Shown here piece by piece: positions 45,620 through 57,361 of a stretch of 64,000 bases of DNA. This stretch comes from Juglans regia (lineage: Eukaryota > Streptophyta > Magnoliopsida > Fagales > Juglandaceae). Position 1 is the stretch's first letter. Every line of letters starts with the position of its first letter. The stretch is from NCBI RefSeq assembly GCF_001411555.2, contig NC_049902.1:16811420-16875419 (forward strand). The letters run 5' to 3'. The notes under the pieces were generated by a model. The model saw only the letters and a program-made list of their open reading frames with translations, did not search any database and had not been told where the DNA came from. The translations under genes and the position numbers were made by a program.

Positions 45620-48100
45620 AGAGGCTCCAAACAACATGAACGAAGTCCAAATCGCTCTAGTGGGCTAGGAATGACTCTTTCTCCCTTTATGACCTGTTGA
45701 ATGATTTTTATCACATCAACAAGGGGTTAATCCTAATGGGTAATTAATTAGGTGGGGTGTTACAATGACTTGGTTAATTATTAGTTGCTTTAACGGCTTG
45801 TAGGCTAGCTTGTATGTGTATTTGAAAATTACCAAAGAAAAGAACAATAGTACATAAAGAGAGCTGGGAGAGAATCAATAACAAAGAGTAGTTTTCAGCA
45901 CTTGTATTTAAGTATTGTTAATGTAGATATCACGCGCACGCATTTACTTAATATGGTTGGAGATGGGGGTTTGAGCTTTTGTTAGTGATAGCCAATATAT
46001 GACTTTCTAAAGTTGAATGATGAATGCCATTAATTAATCTAATTAGTTCAAACTCTCAATTATATATGTGCGTGGGCTTTGATTTTCGTTGGTTGTGGAG
46101 GAGCCTTGCAGAATTATCCCACTTCACATAAAAGGAAGTACATATATATATATATATAAATATAAACACACACATACATAACATGCTAGCTCTAGCTAGC
46201 TTCTCTCTCCACATTCTCTACTCATCTGGGATCCACATGGAAATTGTCATCATAAGTGTGAATACGTACAGTACTCAAGTACTACGTTTATACATTCTCC
46301 ATCGTATACGCATTCATGTAAACACTATTACTTTCATATTTGGCATGTGCTTTGAGCAGCTATGGTTTTGTACCTCATCGTTAACAGTATTAATTATCTA
46401 TATATAAATATATTAGTTATGTGTGTTTGTGTGCGCGCGAGTGTTTATAATGTGCAGCTCTGATCACCGACGTTATTAATATTCCAGGCACTAGAATTCA
46501 AACGCAGATAGATAGACGGAGTCCCTAAATAGCATTTATTTATTTTATAACCAATCAATATAATTTAGCCTGAAATTAATTAATCTATTTCAGTTGGTTA
46601 ACCAATAGGAACAGAATAAGTCCATAAAACATGCAGCGTTTTCAGATAAGCAAGTTCAAAGTACACAAAATTCCTGCATAATCTTTAGTCACCGGCCATG
46701 ACCATGATCTGGTAGCTTCTGCGAAAAAACCTGATGACCTCTCCAGGGATCGATCCAGTCCTCAGCATTACTGTTTGGCCCTGTGTTGGGTAAGTTGATC
46801 AACTGCGTACCATTGATCACGAACGAAAAAGAGAATCAAAGGGCTGAGATTATACTCTAAAATTTCGGGACCCTCCAAGTGGCACCGGGGAGGAGGAGAA
46901 TCTAAGGGGCTTGGGAGCAAAGCTCACATGGAAGAACGTGTCCAATCAAGAAAAAATGATGGCCACTTCAGCAAAATTCACGGACAGTACGGACCTTCCC
47001 ATGTGAGGTATTTTATGGCATATTTGCAATCTCCCAACTCCCAGAAATTGCTCATACATATTGTCCTGATCATTAACATACAAAATAGAGGAATATTATA
47101 GGTAAGGAATTAGGGAAGTCAACAAGATTGCGCGTACGTAATCGCATGCCTTTGCCTGGTTCAAACTCCGGCGCGGTTCGCGGTTGTAGCATGTGTTTTT
47201 TTTTTTCCCCTTCTTTTATATTAGGAATTAAAACTACGTAATGATCCCTAATAAGTTTTAATCACCCAAAAAAAATGATTTTTTGCTATATAGAAGGTTA
47301 AATAATTCATATATTTTCTTAAACCTTGAAGGAAATTGTTATATGATGTATTTTAACATGAAAGCTGATTACTGTATATTTTGAATATGATCAAAGTGCT
47401 ACCACGAGAAATCTGACTAGATTTTGTAATTATATAATTCCTTTTAGTGATCTCGAACTACAATTTAATTTGTAAGTACTTGAAGATGATCAGGATGCAT
47501 GATGTGATGCTTATTATTTATTACTAATAAGGCATTATTAATTCTTCAACAACATACAAAAATAATGGAAACGGCAATGAGAAACTAATACAATTTTAAC
47601 TACGTGTACCGTAAGCACAAGATATGTCGTACAACAAACGTTATCTGTGATCGATATTGAAGAAAGAAAGAAGGGTTTTTCTATTTTCAGCACACCGACA
47701 GAGAAGTTTCGTTAAGAACTTGCCGGTGTACCGTCAAAATACATGCAAAAATGAAAGATAATGTCTCAAATGGAATGTAGCTGTCTGTCTAGACCTCTGT
47801 CATCCTAAAACGTACCCTGCCTAGCTTCGAAGCTCAACGAGTTGACCATTTGCTTGCTTAAGGGCCGAAATACGCATGGATGTTGGATTTGGACCCACTC
47901 AAAACCATAAATCATGGGACTTTGTGGCCCCTAGCTAACATCTTATTGTTTAATCAGGCACTTTCACCCGCTGTACAATTGATTACTGTTATTATTTGTG
48001 GGGGGACGAGAATATATTTATTTTATTAAGAACCAGAAAAAAAGAAGCAGGCAAAATAATACAGTATCAACAAAATTAAACCAGATTTAATCTGTTTGAT
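45620..48100. other. Low-information intergenic stretch upstream of the pectate lyase
   Basis: AT-rich, with a (TA)n run at 46142-46158. No frame worth calling except the possible minus-strand exon at 46689-46802. The last few hundred bases may hold the promoter region of the pectate lyase. Confidence 0.5.
46689..46802 (-). pseudogene. Possible terminal exon, 37 codons
   Basis: On the minus strand a pyrimidine-rich stretch and GTACGCAG acceptor are followed by an open frame LINLPNTGPNSNAEDWIDPW to a TGA at 46691-46689. The peptide has ordinary codon use and a non-repetitive composition, unlike the transposon debris. I do not recognise the protein and see no matching upstream exon within about 1 kb, so this may be chance or the relic of a lost gene. 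Confidence 0.2.
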
Positions 48101-48107
48101 CAGTACC

Positions 48108-48115
48108 CTATATAA
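48108..48115 (+). promoter_or_regulatory. TATA box of the pectate lyase gene
   Basis: CTATATAA within ACCCTATATAACTACG, 106 bases upstream of the chosen start codon. No other TATA motif lies between it and the ATG. Confidence 0.6.
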
Positions 48116-48220
48116 CTACGCCACCTCCTGTCAACTTCCTCACAACGGTTCGCTGCTCACTTATCATCTCTCTCTTCTTAATTCATGTGTATTTCACTAC
48201 CACTAAACAAAAGATTATTG

Positions 48221-49845
48221 ATGGCAATTCCACTCATTCGTTTAAGCCTTTTGGCTCTTCTAGCTACAGCCTCTTCTATATCCTCCCCGCCCGTTCAAGA
48301 TCCAGAACTAGTAGTGCAAGAAGTGAATAAGTAAGACACTTTGGGTACCTTTGATTAATTGGTAAATACATACTTAGTCAGACTATATATCGTACATTAA
48401 TATTAATCTTTTTCTTCTTCTGTTGCAGGAACATCAGCACCGCCTCAAGGAGAAAATTAGCCTATCTGTCTTGTGCGACAGGGAATCCCATTGATGATTG
48501 CTGGAGGTGCGACCCAAAATGGGAGCAGAACAGGAAACGGCTTGCGGATTGTGCTATTGGATTTGGAAAGCGTGCAATCGGCGGCAAGAACGGCAAAATA
48601 TATGTGGTCACGGATGCCGGAAATGATGACCCTGTGAACCCCAAGCCAGGCACTCTGAGGCACGCCGTGATCCAAGATCGGCCTCTGTGGATCATTTTCA
48701 AGCGTGACATGGTGATCAAGCTGAAGCAAGAGCTGATTATGAATTCGTTCAAGACGATCGATGGCCGTGGCGCAAGCGTGCACATTGCCGGGGGACCATG
48801 CATTACTATTCAGTACGTGACCAACATTATCATTCATGGCATCAACGTTCATGACTGCAAGCAAGGTGGGAATGCTTACGTGAGGGACTCTCCAAGCCAT
48901 TATGGCTGGAGGACTAAGTCGGACGGCGATGGCATCTCGATCTTCGGTGGAAGCCATGTTTGGGTGGATCATTGCTCTCTGTCTAATTGCCGTGATGGTT
49001 TAATTGATGCCATTCATGGATCTACAGCCATCACCATCTCCAACAATTACATGATCCACCATGACAAGGTCATGCTCTTGGGTCACAGTGATTCCTATAA
49101 ACAAGACAAAAATATGCAAGTCACTATAGCCTTCAACCATTTTGGAGAAGGGCTTGTGCAAAGGATGCCAAGGTGAATTTCATTTCAAAGTTTAATTGTT
49201 CCCAGTTTTTCCCCTATATCCGCTAATTGGATCAATAAACACTACAAAAAAAGTCTGAGCTCCAATACCCACTTCAAGGATTTGGTTTTCATCTGGATTT
49301 TGTGGTGGGGCCTATTTTTCTTTCTTTCCTTTCCTTTCCTGAGAAAGTGGGTCCTTGGCTTTGCAGGTGTAGACATGGTTATTTCCATGTGGTTAACAAT
49401 GACTACTCCCATTGGATAAAGTATGCAATCGGTGGCAGTGCCGCTCCAACTATTAACAGCCAAGGAAACAGATTTCTTGCTCCTAATAGCAGATATAACA
49501 AGGAGGTAAGAAATCCCGTACAAAAAACAGTTCTTCAACCCCTGTTGCTCAAATCGAACTACTGTACACTGAAGCTACATGGCCCCCCCCATATACTTAA
49601 GAAAATATGTCTCTGAATTTCAGGTTACCAAACACGAGAATGCACCACAGAGCGTGTGGAAGAATTGGAACTGGAGATCCAAAGGAGATTTGCTATTGAA
49701 TGGGGCTTTCTTCACTCCCTCAGGGGCTGGAGCATCTTCAAGTTACGCCAAGGCATCAAGCTTGAGTGCAAAATCATCTTCGCTCGTGAGTGCAATCACA
49801 GCCGGAGCGGGTGCACTCAAGTGCAAGAAGGGCTCGTATTGCTGA
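48221..49845 (+). CDS. Pectate lyase (polysaccharide lyase family 1), four exons, 404 aa
   Basis: Secreted enzyme that cleaves de-esterified pectin (polygalacturonate) by beta-elimination with Ca2+, loosening the cell wall. Exons 48221-48330, 48429-49172, 49367-49505 and 49624-49845 join in frame with GT/AG borders (1215 nt). Residues 1-21 ([21 protein letters not shown]) look like a signal peptide. An in-frame ATG at 48185 would add 12 residues; the shorter start gives the better signal. The mature part shows family marks in order: [106 protein letters not shown] (with the catalytic arginine) and AIGGSA. The length is normal and there is no break. The residue after SNC is R, where the family commonly has A. 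It resembles the large plant PLL subgroup without a long N-terminal extension. Confidence 0.95.
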
Positions 49846-50218
49846 TGATTATGAGTACGTACTGGCGCCTGTGATTACTTAGAGAGCCCGGCTCCCCATA
49901 AATGCGACAAAAATGCTCAGTGAATTCAAGAGTGACAAAATCGTCAGGGAAAAAAGAACAAGAAGAATTACAGCAAGAAACTTGGGATTTAAAAAGTTAT
50001 TGTACATTAACTTTTAATTACTGCCTTAAACTTGGGTGTTACAACCGTTAATTAGCTTGTTTCTATGCCCAGAAATGAAATGAGCCTTTATATGTCTAAT
50101 CTCTCTCTCGCTCTCTCACTGTCAAATATATAGTTTATTCGTGATTTTCTCGCTCTCTACCTTTCCTCTCAAAATAGCCGCCCCCTAAAATAAACTCAGG
50201 TCAGAGCCAGAGGAGGGA
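49846..50218 (+). other. 3' flank of the pectate lyase
   Basis: Likely holds the 3' UTR; an AATAAA-type motif (AAAATAAACTC) lies at 50187, though it may be too far. AGAGCCAGAGGAGGGA directly before 50219 is purine-rich and could be the polypurine tract of the LTR A that follows. Confidence 0.4.
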
Positions 50219-52337
50219 TGTAACACCGGCCTGCTCCATCACCAAGTTGCTTTTTAAAATTTTTTTATTTTTTAAGTATGAAAAACTCAATTAATTTTCG
50301 ATTGTTTTTTTTTTTTAAATTGATTGTAGGTCTAAATCATATTTTGGCGAATATTGAATTTTTATTAATGGGCTTACTATTTTAGTATTTTTCCATAAAT
50401 TTTGTTGGGCCGGATAAAATTTTTTTTTATGGTTTGAAAAACTTCTTTAGACAAATTGAATTATTATTTTATTTTTTATTTTTTTTGAAGTTGAGCCGAG
50501 TCCCATAAATCAAAGAAAAAGCCCAAACCTTGTACTCCCTAAAATCCAATCCTATGGGAAACCAACCAACCTTCTGTTATTCTTTTGTTTACCCCCACCA
50601 TGCACGACTCTAACACTCCCACGCATGCACGTTTATTCCTCTCATCTTTCTCTAGGGTTATCCAATAATGTGATACTTTGTATTTACATGTATTTTTCAT
50701 TAAGTAATTATTATATTTCTTATGATTATGAACTTTCTTATTTTAAATTTTAGATGATTTACGTGATATTATTTTATGACTTTTAACTGTGAAATTTAAA
50801 TTCAATGTGTTTTATTATTATTAATTATTGTTCATTATATAAAATTATCTTTATTTTAAATTAATTTATTGTTAGATTTTATTATTATTTTATTTAAGCT
50901 ATTCACTGCGTTTAATTTATTTTATTTAACTTGCTGTTTTGAAATCTTTTCTGTTTAATCATTTTTGTGACCCAAGATGTGAGGATTAGATCTCATTTCT
51001 TTTCCTCACTTTTTCTTTTTCCCTTTTTCTTCTTCTTTCTCTTTCTTCCTTCTTTTTTCCCTGCTTCTCTTCTAGCCCGTGTGACCTCCCTCCCTCTCCT
51101 TTCTCTCCGTCCGTCTCTTTCCCCCAGCCCGCCGCCGTGCGCCACCGTCTAGCGACACCACCCAGCCCACGGCCTTCCCCACCCTCCGATGTCCACATCG
51201 ACCCTAGCCACCACCCCCACGCTCCCTCTCTCTCTCTCTTGGCCGTGTAGAACCCATTCGGGTTGTGTAATTTCTACGCTGCCCAAGGGCGCCACCACCA
51301 CCACAGCTTCCCCTCCCGCCGACCATCATCCCCCACCAAGCTCGGCCCCTAACTCGTCACTGTTTGCTCCCACGAAGCTCACCAAGCCCCAGGATTTTAT
51401 CCCTTTTCCGCCGCTTTCCGCCGTCGCCTGGCCACCGCACCACCACCATCAGCTTTCCCTCTCCCCGGCGAGTCTCCCCTAGCCTCCCCACCCCCAATGG
51501 TGGCTCCACCTTCCCTCACTCTCCCACGGCCTGTTTTACTCAAGTTGGTCGATCTCCACCGTGCGCCGCCACCCACGGCCAACCACCACCATCATTAGGT
51601 TCACCGACATCCCTAAATCCTTCCCTATTAATCTTGAGCCTTAGTTTGTCCATGTTCAAAAGTGAGTTTTTAAAACCCACGGCCTAGTGCCTTTTGCACC
51701 GTTCCGTTGCTGTGTCACCACCTCTTGCACCTCGGTGATCCTTCGAAAAGTATGTTATAGCGCTGTAAGTATTTTTCCAAATAACTTTTGAGATTTAAAT
51801 ATATTTTTGGCACTAATTCATATTTATTGTGTTGTGTCGGACTGAGTCCGAGGAGTAAGGGGGTCGGTTGGATTGGATTATGGAGTTGTTTGTGTGATTG
51901 ATTTATGATGTGAGATTTGTTGACTGTTTTAGGTTTAAATATTGATGTTTTGAGTTTGATATTAGTTATGGTGGATATTGATGATTTTAGAAAGTGATGA
52001 TATATTTTGGGATTATGAGGGTTTTAAGTTTTGAGGAATTAAAATAGGTTATTTTAGAAGCTTAGGTTTAAATATCGAAATACGTGATTGATTGGAACTT
52101 ACAGAAATTACATGATTATTTTTATAGGTGACGACTTATAGTCGACTCAACATTTTTTTTAGGAAAATTCTGAAAAGCTAAGTCGTCTAGGTAAGCGGGG
52201 TTCCTATGCTAGATTTACATCAAAAGAAATGAACTGAGGTTGGTTTGTAAAAAAAAAAATGTGCATGTTGTTTTAAAAAGAAAATGTGAAAAACAACCTC
52301 AGTATATGTTTTGCATTCACTCACGAGATATGTATAG

Positions 52338-53047
52338 TGATGGGAACCAAGGTGGGCCTAGTCTTAAAGATATGTTGAAAGTTCCAGATGGGCCAAATAC
52401 AAGTTCAAGGGCTTAAACGATGAAGATTATGCTTTGATTCATTTCATAAGCTATGGAAAGGGCAACAACATGACTTATAGGCTTTGGACACTTGAAGGCT
52501 ACCAAGTTATTTAATTAATTTCAAGGACCTATTTTATTTACTTAGAATAATTGGGTTTATGCCTATGTAAGGGCATATTGGGAAAGTTATTATTTTATTG
52601 AACTAGGGTTAGGGTTACTGTAGCCGAGTTACTGTAGCCATACTGTAGCCGCGGCACTGTTCACTCAGGGGTATTTTTGGAAGATGGGGTTTTTATTTTA
52701 TCTAGGGTTTTAATTAGGTTTTGCTTTAAATACTCTTTGTAGCCTCATTTTCAGAAGTTTATGAAGTTTATGAAATTTGATGAATTTATTCATTGTGAGT
52801 TGAGTTTTACTCCTCTTGTTCTTAATTGAACTTTTGAACTTATCAAGGGTAAATCACAACCTTTGTGGCGTTCCTCCTTTGTAATCTGGGTTCTTGAGAC
52901 GGGTCTAGATTTTAATATAATCTAGGTGCTTGAAACGAGTTCTCATCGGGTCTAGGTTCTCCATCCATTGACTTGATTTTGGCTTTCTTGGGGTGTTTTC
53001 AAATTGACTGTGGGTTCAAGGAATTTCATTCCCGCGGGTTCATATCA
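52338..53047 (+). mobile_element. Solo LTR B, 710 bp
   Basis: TGATGGGAACCAAGGTGGGC to CCGCGGGTTCATATCA, with target duplication TATAG at 52333-52337 and 53048-53052. Short subfamily. Confidence 0.93.
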
Positions 53048-53307
53048 TATAGACATGAATAATATTTGACATAATTATGAAATATACAAAAGAGCGAATG
53101 TGATATCATTGAAATTTTTCATGCATGTGATAAGAAATGATTTGGATATGTTTTTGATCAAATGGAAATGATATGAATATGTTTTGCACGTGTTTTGATA
53201 TGATATAGATATGATAAAACTTTGGCATACTTATCTGTTCTGAATCTGATTCTAAATATTGTTCTGATATGATGATACTTCTTCACGTGATATGGTTGGT
53301 ACCAACA

Positions 53308-53333
53308 TGATATGATATGATATGATATGATAT
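53308..53333 (+). repeat. (ATGAT)n-type microsatellite
   Basis: ATGATATGATATGATATGAT array in the second piece of LTR A. Confidence 0.8.
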
Positions 53334-53559
53334 GAGTGTACCCACTTTGGAAACAAAGTGGTCTTTTACGTGTTCTTTCATGTGTGCACACTCGGGGGCT
53401 CCGAGATTGAAAAAGGGGAAGTTTCACCAAATGATATTGCCTAGTTTGGCCATCAGGGATAGCACAACCCTACCATAGGAGTTAAACATGTACAATATGA
53501 CATGATATGATAATATGAAGATGTTCAGTTATGTTATGCCAAAGCGTTTTTGAATATGA

Positions 53560-53770
53560 AAATGATATTTAAATATGAACAGTTGGTTTTTGGAATAAGA
53601 AAATGGCTTTTGAATACCAAAAAGATCTTTGATTATGAAACGGATATTTGAATATGAACATTTGGTTTTTGAATATGAAAATGGTCTTTGAATATGAAAA
53701 TGGTATTTGAATATGAAAAGTGTCCTTAAATATGAACAATTAATTTTTGAGTATGAAAAGTTTGAAAAGT
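53560..53770 (+). repeat. Degenerate GAATATGAAAATGG repeats
   Basis: About eight loose units of TTTGAATATGAAAATGGT type in LTR A. Confidence 0.7.
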
Positions 53771-53922
53771 CGCTCTGATTTTTTTTTTATAACACGTTTA
53801 TGAGATCTACATATAAAAATGAAATATTTTGTTTCTGCATACTGAACTTTCTAAAAGGGCTCATGTTTACATACTAGTATATGTTCTCTGCTTACTGAGT
53901 TGTTGATAACTCACCCCTTATC

Positions 53923-54729
53923 TGATGCAAACCAAGGAGCTGGACATGCTGATCATACAAGTGGGAATGGAGCTGAATTTGCAAAAGACCCTTTGTCACT
54001 TCCTAGTGGCCCAATTACAAGACTTAGAGCCAAAAGATTCAAGGAAGCACTAAATGGGCTAATCCAAGAGAATTGGGCTGATTCTAAAAAGACCAAGATG
54101 GGCTCAAATAATATTCAAGACTTAGTCCATGTCATCAAGGCAATTGAAGAGGCTAATTAGCACATAGAAATATGATGACTGGTCTGACCATTAAAGGACG
54201 TGAATTTGTTAAGTTTCAAGAATATTAAATAGGTGAATGAACTTGGTCTTGCCTGGGTACGTGAAATACATTGAATTTAGTCATTTTGTCATTACTGGCT
54301 GCCTCTAGAAGTCCAAGAGGCCTAAAATTCGTGGGACTTGTTATGTTAATATTTGTGTTGCTTTTAAAGCTGTAGTTATGACTTTTCCTATTCTTGGAGG
54401 GTTGTTCCAAGTATATAAAGGGGTTATTTCGAGTTTTAATATCAGATTTGAAATTTCAGAAGCTTATTTGTCTTTGTGAGGTCTTGTGTTCCTCTTGGTT
54501 CTTCAAAGAACTCTTTGAACTTATCAAGTTAATCTTGTGGCGTTCAAGCTCCAAACTTATCACCTTGATTCTGATTTCTTGGTGTGGCGTTTTCAATCCT
54601 TCGTAGTCTTGGTTTTTCATCTAGTTCGGTGACTGGTCAAGGCTCAACAAATCTTGTCAATACGATCTTGGGGTTCCAAGCCATCATTGTTATCGGGTTT
54701 CATCACAATTGTTGGTGGAGTTCATATCA
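53923..54729 (+). repeat. 5' LTR of element F
   Basis: TGATGCAAACCAAGGAGC to TGGAGTTCATATCA. Includes the coding tail GPITRLRAKRFKEALNGLIQ, open here to 54160, which in the 3' LTR ends pol. Confidence 0.95.
54412..54419 (+). promoter_or_regulatory. TATA box in the 5' LTR of element F
   Basis: TATATAAA in AAGTATATAAAGGGG; the same site is at 60577-60584 in the 3' LTR. It would start the full-length retroelement RNA. Confidence 0.7.
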
Positions 54730-54732
54730 TTT

Positions 54733-54750
54733 TGGTATCAAGAGCTTTGG
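54733..54750 (+). other. Primer binding site of element F
   Basis: TGGTATCAAGAGCTTTGG, three bases after the LTR: tRNA-Met type with one inserted A relative to TGGTATCAGAGC. Confidence 0.75.
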
Positions 54751-55156
54751 TTCTAAGATAAGTTTGTCTATCTTTTATTTTCGTTCTATTTCCTGTTCTT
54801 TGCTGTAAAAAAAAAAAAAAAAAGATATTATAAAAAAAAAAAAAAAAGGTACACGATTCCAGTAAGAAAACTTCTTCCTTTCAATCTTGTATCTCACCTT
54901 ATTCAAGTACTTGAACTTTTGATGAGTTTTGGTTGTTTATTTTCTGAATTGCTGCTGGATTATTTTGAATGAGTTTCTTGAAGTTCGATTAAGAACTAAA
55001 GAAGACACAGAAGAGTGGAAAAAGGCAAGAGTGCGAGACCATATGAGGGTAAAAGCCGTTTAGAGTGAAAACACGAGTGCAAGTGTATCAATTCTTGAGT
55101 GAAACACGTGAGGGAGTGCTTGTGAGGATTCTAACTTTGTTTGCAGATTTTAAAAC
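54751..55156 (+). other. Leader of element F
   Basis: Untranslated leader between primer site and gag with two long A runs (54807-54823 and 54831-54847). No frame. Confidence 0.6.
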
Positions 55157-56464
55157 ATGTCTAATAATCAAGAAGAAGACACAACCGAAGAATTTCGACA
55201 ACCTCCAGTTCCAAACCTCCAAATGCAAGCAATGTTAGGGGAGATGAGGCGTATGTTGAGGGCTGAATTAGAACCTATTCACGAAAGGTTGGATAGGGTA
55301 GAAGCAGAAACTCCTAGGGGCCAGCAACATGACATCCACAATAGGCAGCATGGTGGGCGTGGTCCGTGGCGGAATGTTGATGGAGAGGCGGAGTCGGAGG
55401 AGTTTGATGAGCAATATTTGAACCGAGGTAGGATTGAGCGTGGGTATAGAAATAGAGAAGCTAGGATGGGTAGGCCTAGGAGGGATAACGATTTAGGAAA
55501 TATAAAGATTAAAATCCCATCTTTTCAAGGTAAAAATGATCTTGAAGTTTATTTGGAGTGGGAAACTAAAATGGAGATGGTTTTTGATTGTCACAACTAC
55601 TCAGAGATAAAGAAGGTTAAGTTGGCTGCAATTAAATTTACCGATTATGCCATTGTGTGGTGGGATCAATTACTGATTAATAGGAGGAGGAATAGAGAGC
55701 CACCCGTGGACACTTGGGAGGAAATGAAAATGCTTATGAGGAAGCGTTTTGTACCCAGCCACTATTATAGGGGATTGTATCAAAAATTACAGAGGTTAAT
55801 TCAAGGATCTAAAAGTGTGGATGAGTATTACAAAGAGATGGAGGTAGTTATGATCCGGGCTAATGTAGAAGAGGACCGGGAAGCCACCATGGCTAGGTTT
55901 TTGCACGGTTTAAATCGTGAGATTGCGGATATAGTCGAGATGCAGCACTATGTTGAGTTGACAGATATGGTGCATCAAGCCATAAAGGTGGAGGAACAAT
56001 TCAAACGAAAGGGATTGGCTAGGAGGGGACTGCCTATGGCTACAACCAGCTCGTGGAAGACAACTCCAAAAAGGGATGAGCAGCAACAAAATAAGCCAAA
56101 ATTTGAATCCTCTAAGAATGCCAACTTAAAGACCGCCACTACTTCAGGTACAATCGAGACTTCAAGTTCTAAAACACGTGATATTAAATGTTTTAAATGT
56201 CAGGGGCGCGGACATATAGCCAGCCAGTGTGTAAACAAGAGGGTGATGGTGATAAATGCCCAAGGAGAGCTTGAGTCAGAAAATGAGGAAGAAGTAGATA
56301 ATGATGATATGCCATCTATGGAGGATGCTAACGATGAGCAAAATGCTGTGGTTGGAGATTTATTGGTTGCAAGGCGAGTTCTCAATGATGGGAACCAAGG
56401 TGGGCCCAGTCTTAAAGATATGTTACAAGTTCCAGATGAGCCAAATACAAGTTCAAGGGCTTAA
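55157..56464 (+). pseudogene. Gag of element F, interrupted by a palindromic LTR insertion
   Basis: The frame starts MSNNQEEDTTEEFRQ with the usual acidic/coiled N-terminus (MLGEMRRMLRAELEPIHERL). The capsid region follows from residue 113 (IKIKIPSFQGKNDLEVYLEW, VWWDQLL at 168, RFVPSHYYRGLYQKLQRL). A single zinc knuckle CFKCQGRGHIASQC sits near residue 344. From residue 410 the reading frame is in the inserted sequence and ends at a stop 25 codons later. Gag packages the RNA into particles. Insert plus duplication is 360 bp, a multiple of three, so the frame on both sides agrees, and gag and protease were originally one continuous frame. Confidence 0.9.
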
Positions 56465-56740
56465 ACGATGAAGATTATGCTTTGATTAATTTCATAAGCT
56501 ATAGAAAGGGCAACAACATGACTTATAGGCTTTGGGCACTTGAAGGCTGGTCCTTGAAATTAATTAAATAAGTTGAAAGCCTTCAAGTGCCCAAAGCCTA
56601 TAAGTCATGTTGTTGCCCTTTCTATAGCTTATGAAATTAATCAAAGCATAATCTTCATCGTTTAAGCCCTTGAACTTGTATTTGGCTCATCTGGAACTTG
56701 TAACATATCTTTAAGACTGGGCCCACCTTGGTTCCCATCA
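56386..56740. mobile_element. 355-bp palindrome of two LTR B starts with 5-bp target duplication
   Basis: The left arm 56386-56548 and right arm 56578-56740 are perfect inverted copies (163 bp each) of the first part of a short-subfamily LTR B, separated by 29 bp. The spacer continues the right-hand copy only: in reverse it reads as LTR B bases 164-192. Both outer ends are the LTR 5' terminus (TGATGGGAACC inward from each side). CTCAA flanks it at 56381-56385 and 56741-56745, the 5-bp duplication made by gypsy integrase. The normal LTR 3' end (GGTTCATATCA) is absent. Confidence 0.95.
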
Positions 56741-56746
56741 CTCAAT

Positions 56747-57361
56747 GTGCAGGTTAAGGAGGAAGAATGTAACCAAAGGGAGAACTTGTTTCATACTCGG
56801 TGCTTTGTAAATAACAAAGTTTGCAGTGTCATTATTGATGGTGGGAGTTGCACAAATGTAGCCAGCACTTATTTGGTGGAGAAATTGGCTTTAACTACCT
56901 TGAAACATCCTCAACCTTACCGGCTTCAGTGGTTGAATGAATGTGGGGAAATCAAGGTGACAAGACAAGTGTTGGTGGCATTATCCATTGGCAAATATGA
57001 GGATGAGGTGCTTTGTGATGTGGTTCCTATGCACGCATGCCATTTACTGTTGGGAAGACCATGGCAGTATGATCTGAGGGTTACGCATGATGGATTCACA
57101 AATAAGTATTCCTTCACTCTTAATAGGCAACCTATTACTCTTGTGCCATTAACTCCAAAACAGGTCAGGGAGGACCAATTAAAGTTACAAAGTTCGAATG
57201 AAAAAAAAAAGGAAAAGGAAAGGAAAGCCGAAACTGAAAAAAAAAGACTTAAAAAAAAAGGAGAGAAAAACATTGATCAGAGTGAAAAAGAAAGAGAGAG
57301 GATTTCGGCTATAGTGAGAGCAAGAGAGGAGAAATTCAATTACATTGCAAAAAAAAAGTGA
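56747..57361 (+). pseudogene. Protease region of element F
   Basis: Retropepsin-like domain that cuts the gag-pol polyprotein: active-site block VCSVIIDGGSCTNVASTYLV, then LVALSIGKYEDEVLCDVVPM and HLLLGRPWQYD. A lysine- and glutamate-rich linker follows (KEKERKAETEKKRLKKKGEK) and the frame closes at 57361. Before the palindromic insertion this was continuous with gag. Pol resumes in the +1 frame after a run of nine A at 57349-57357, which fits one added A. Confidence 0.85.

Noticed and set aside
50967..51687. Frames of 60-107 codons near 51 kb
   Set aside because: C-rich transcribed part of LTR A, same situation as 13370-14558.
57345..57361. Programmed ribosomal frameshift between protease and pol
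   Set aside because: Element F and copy B2 need +1, but copy B1 needs the opposite shift and has no matching slippery site, so independent indels in purine runs are simpler.
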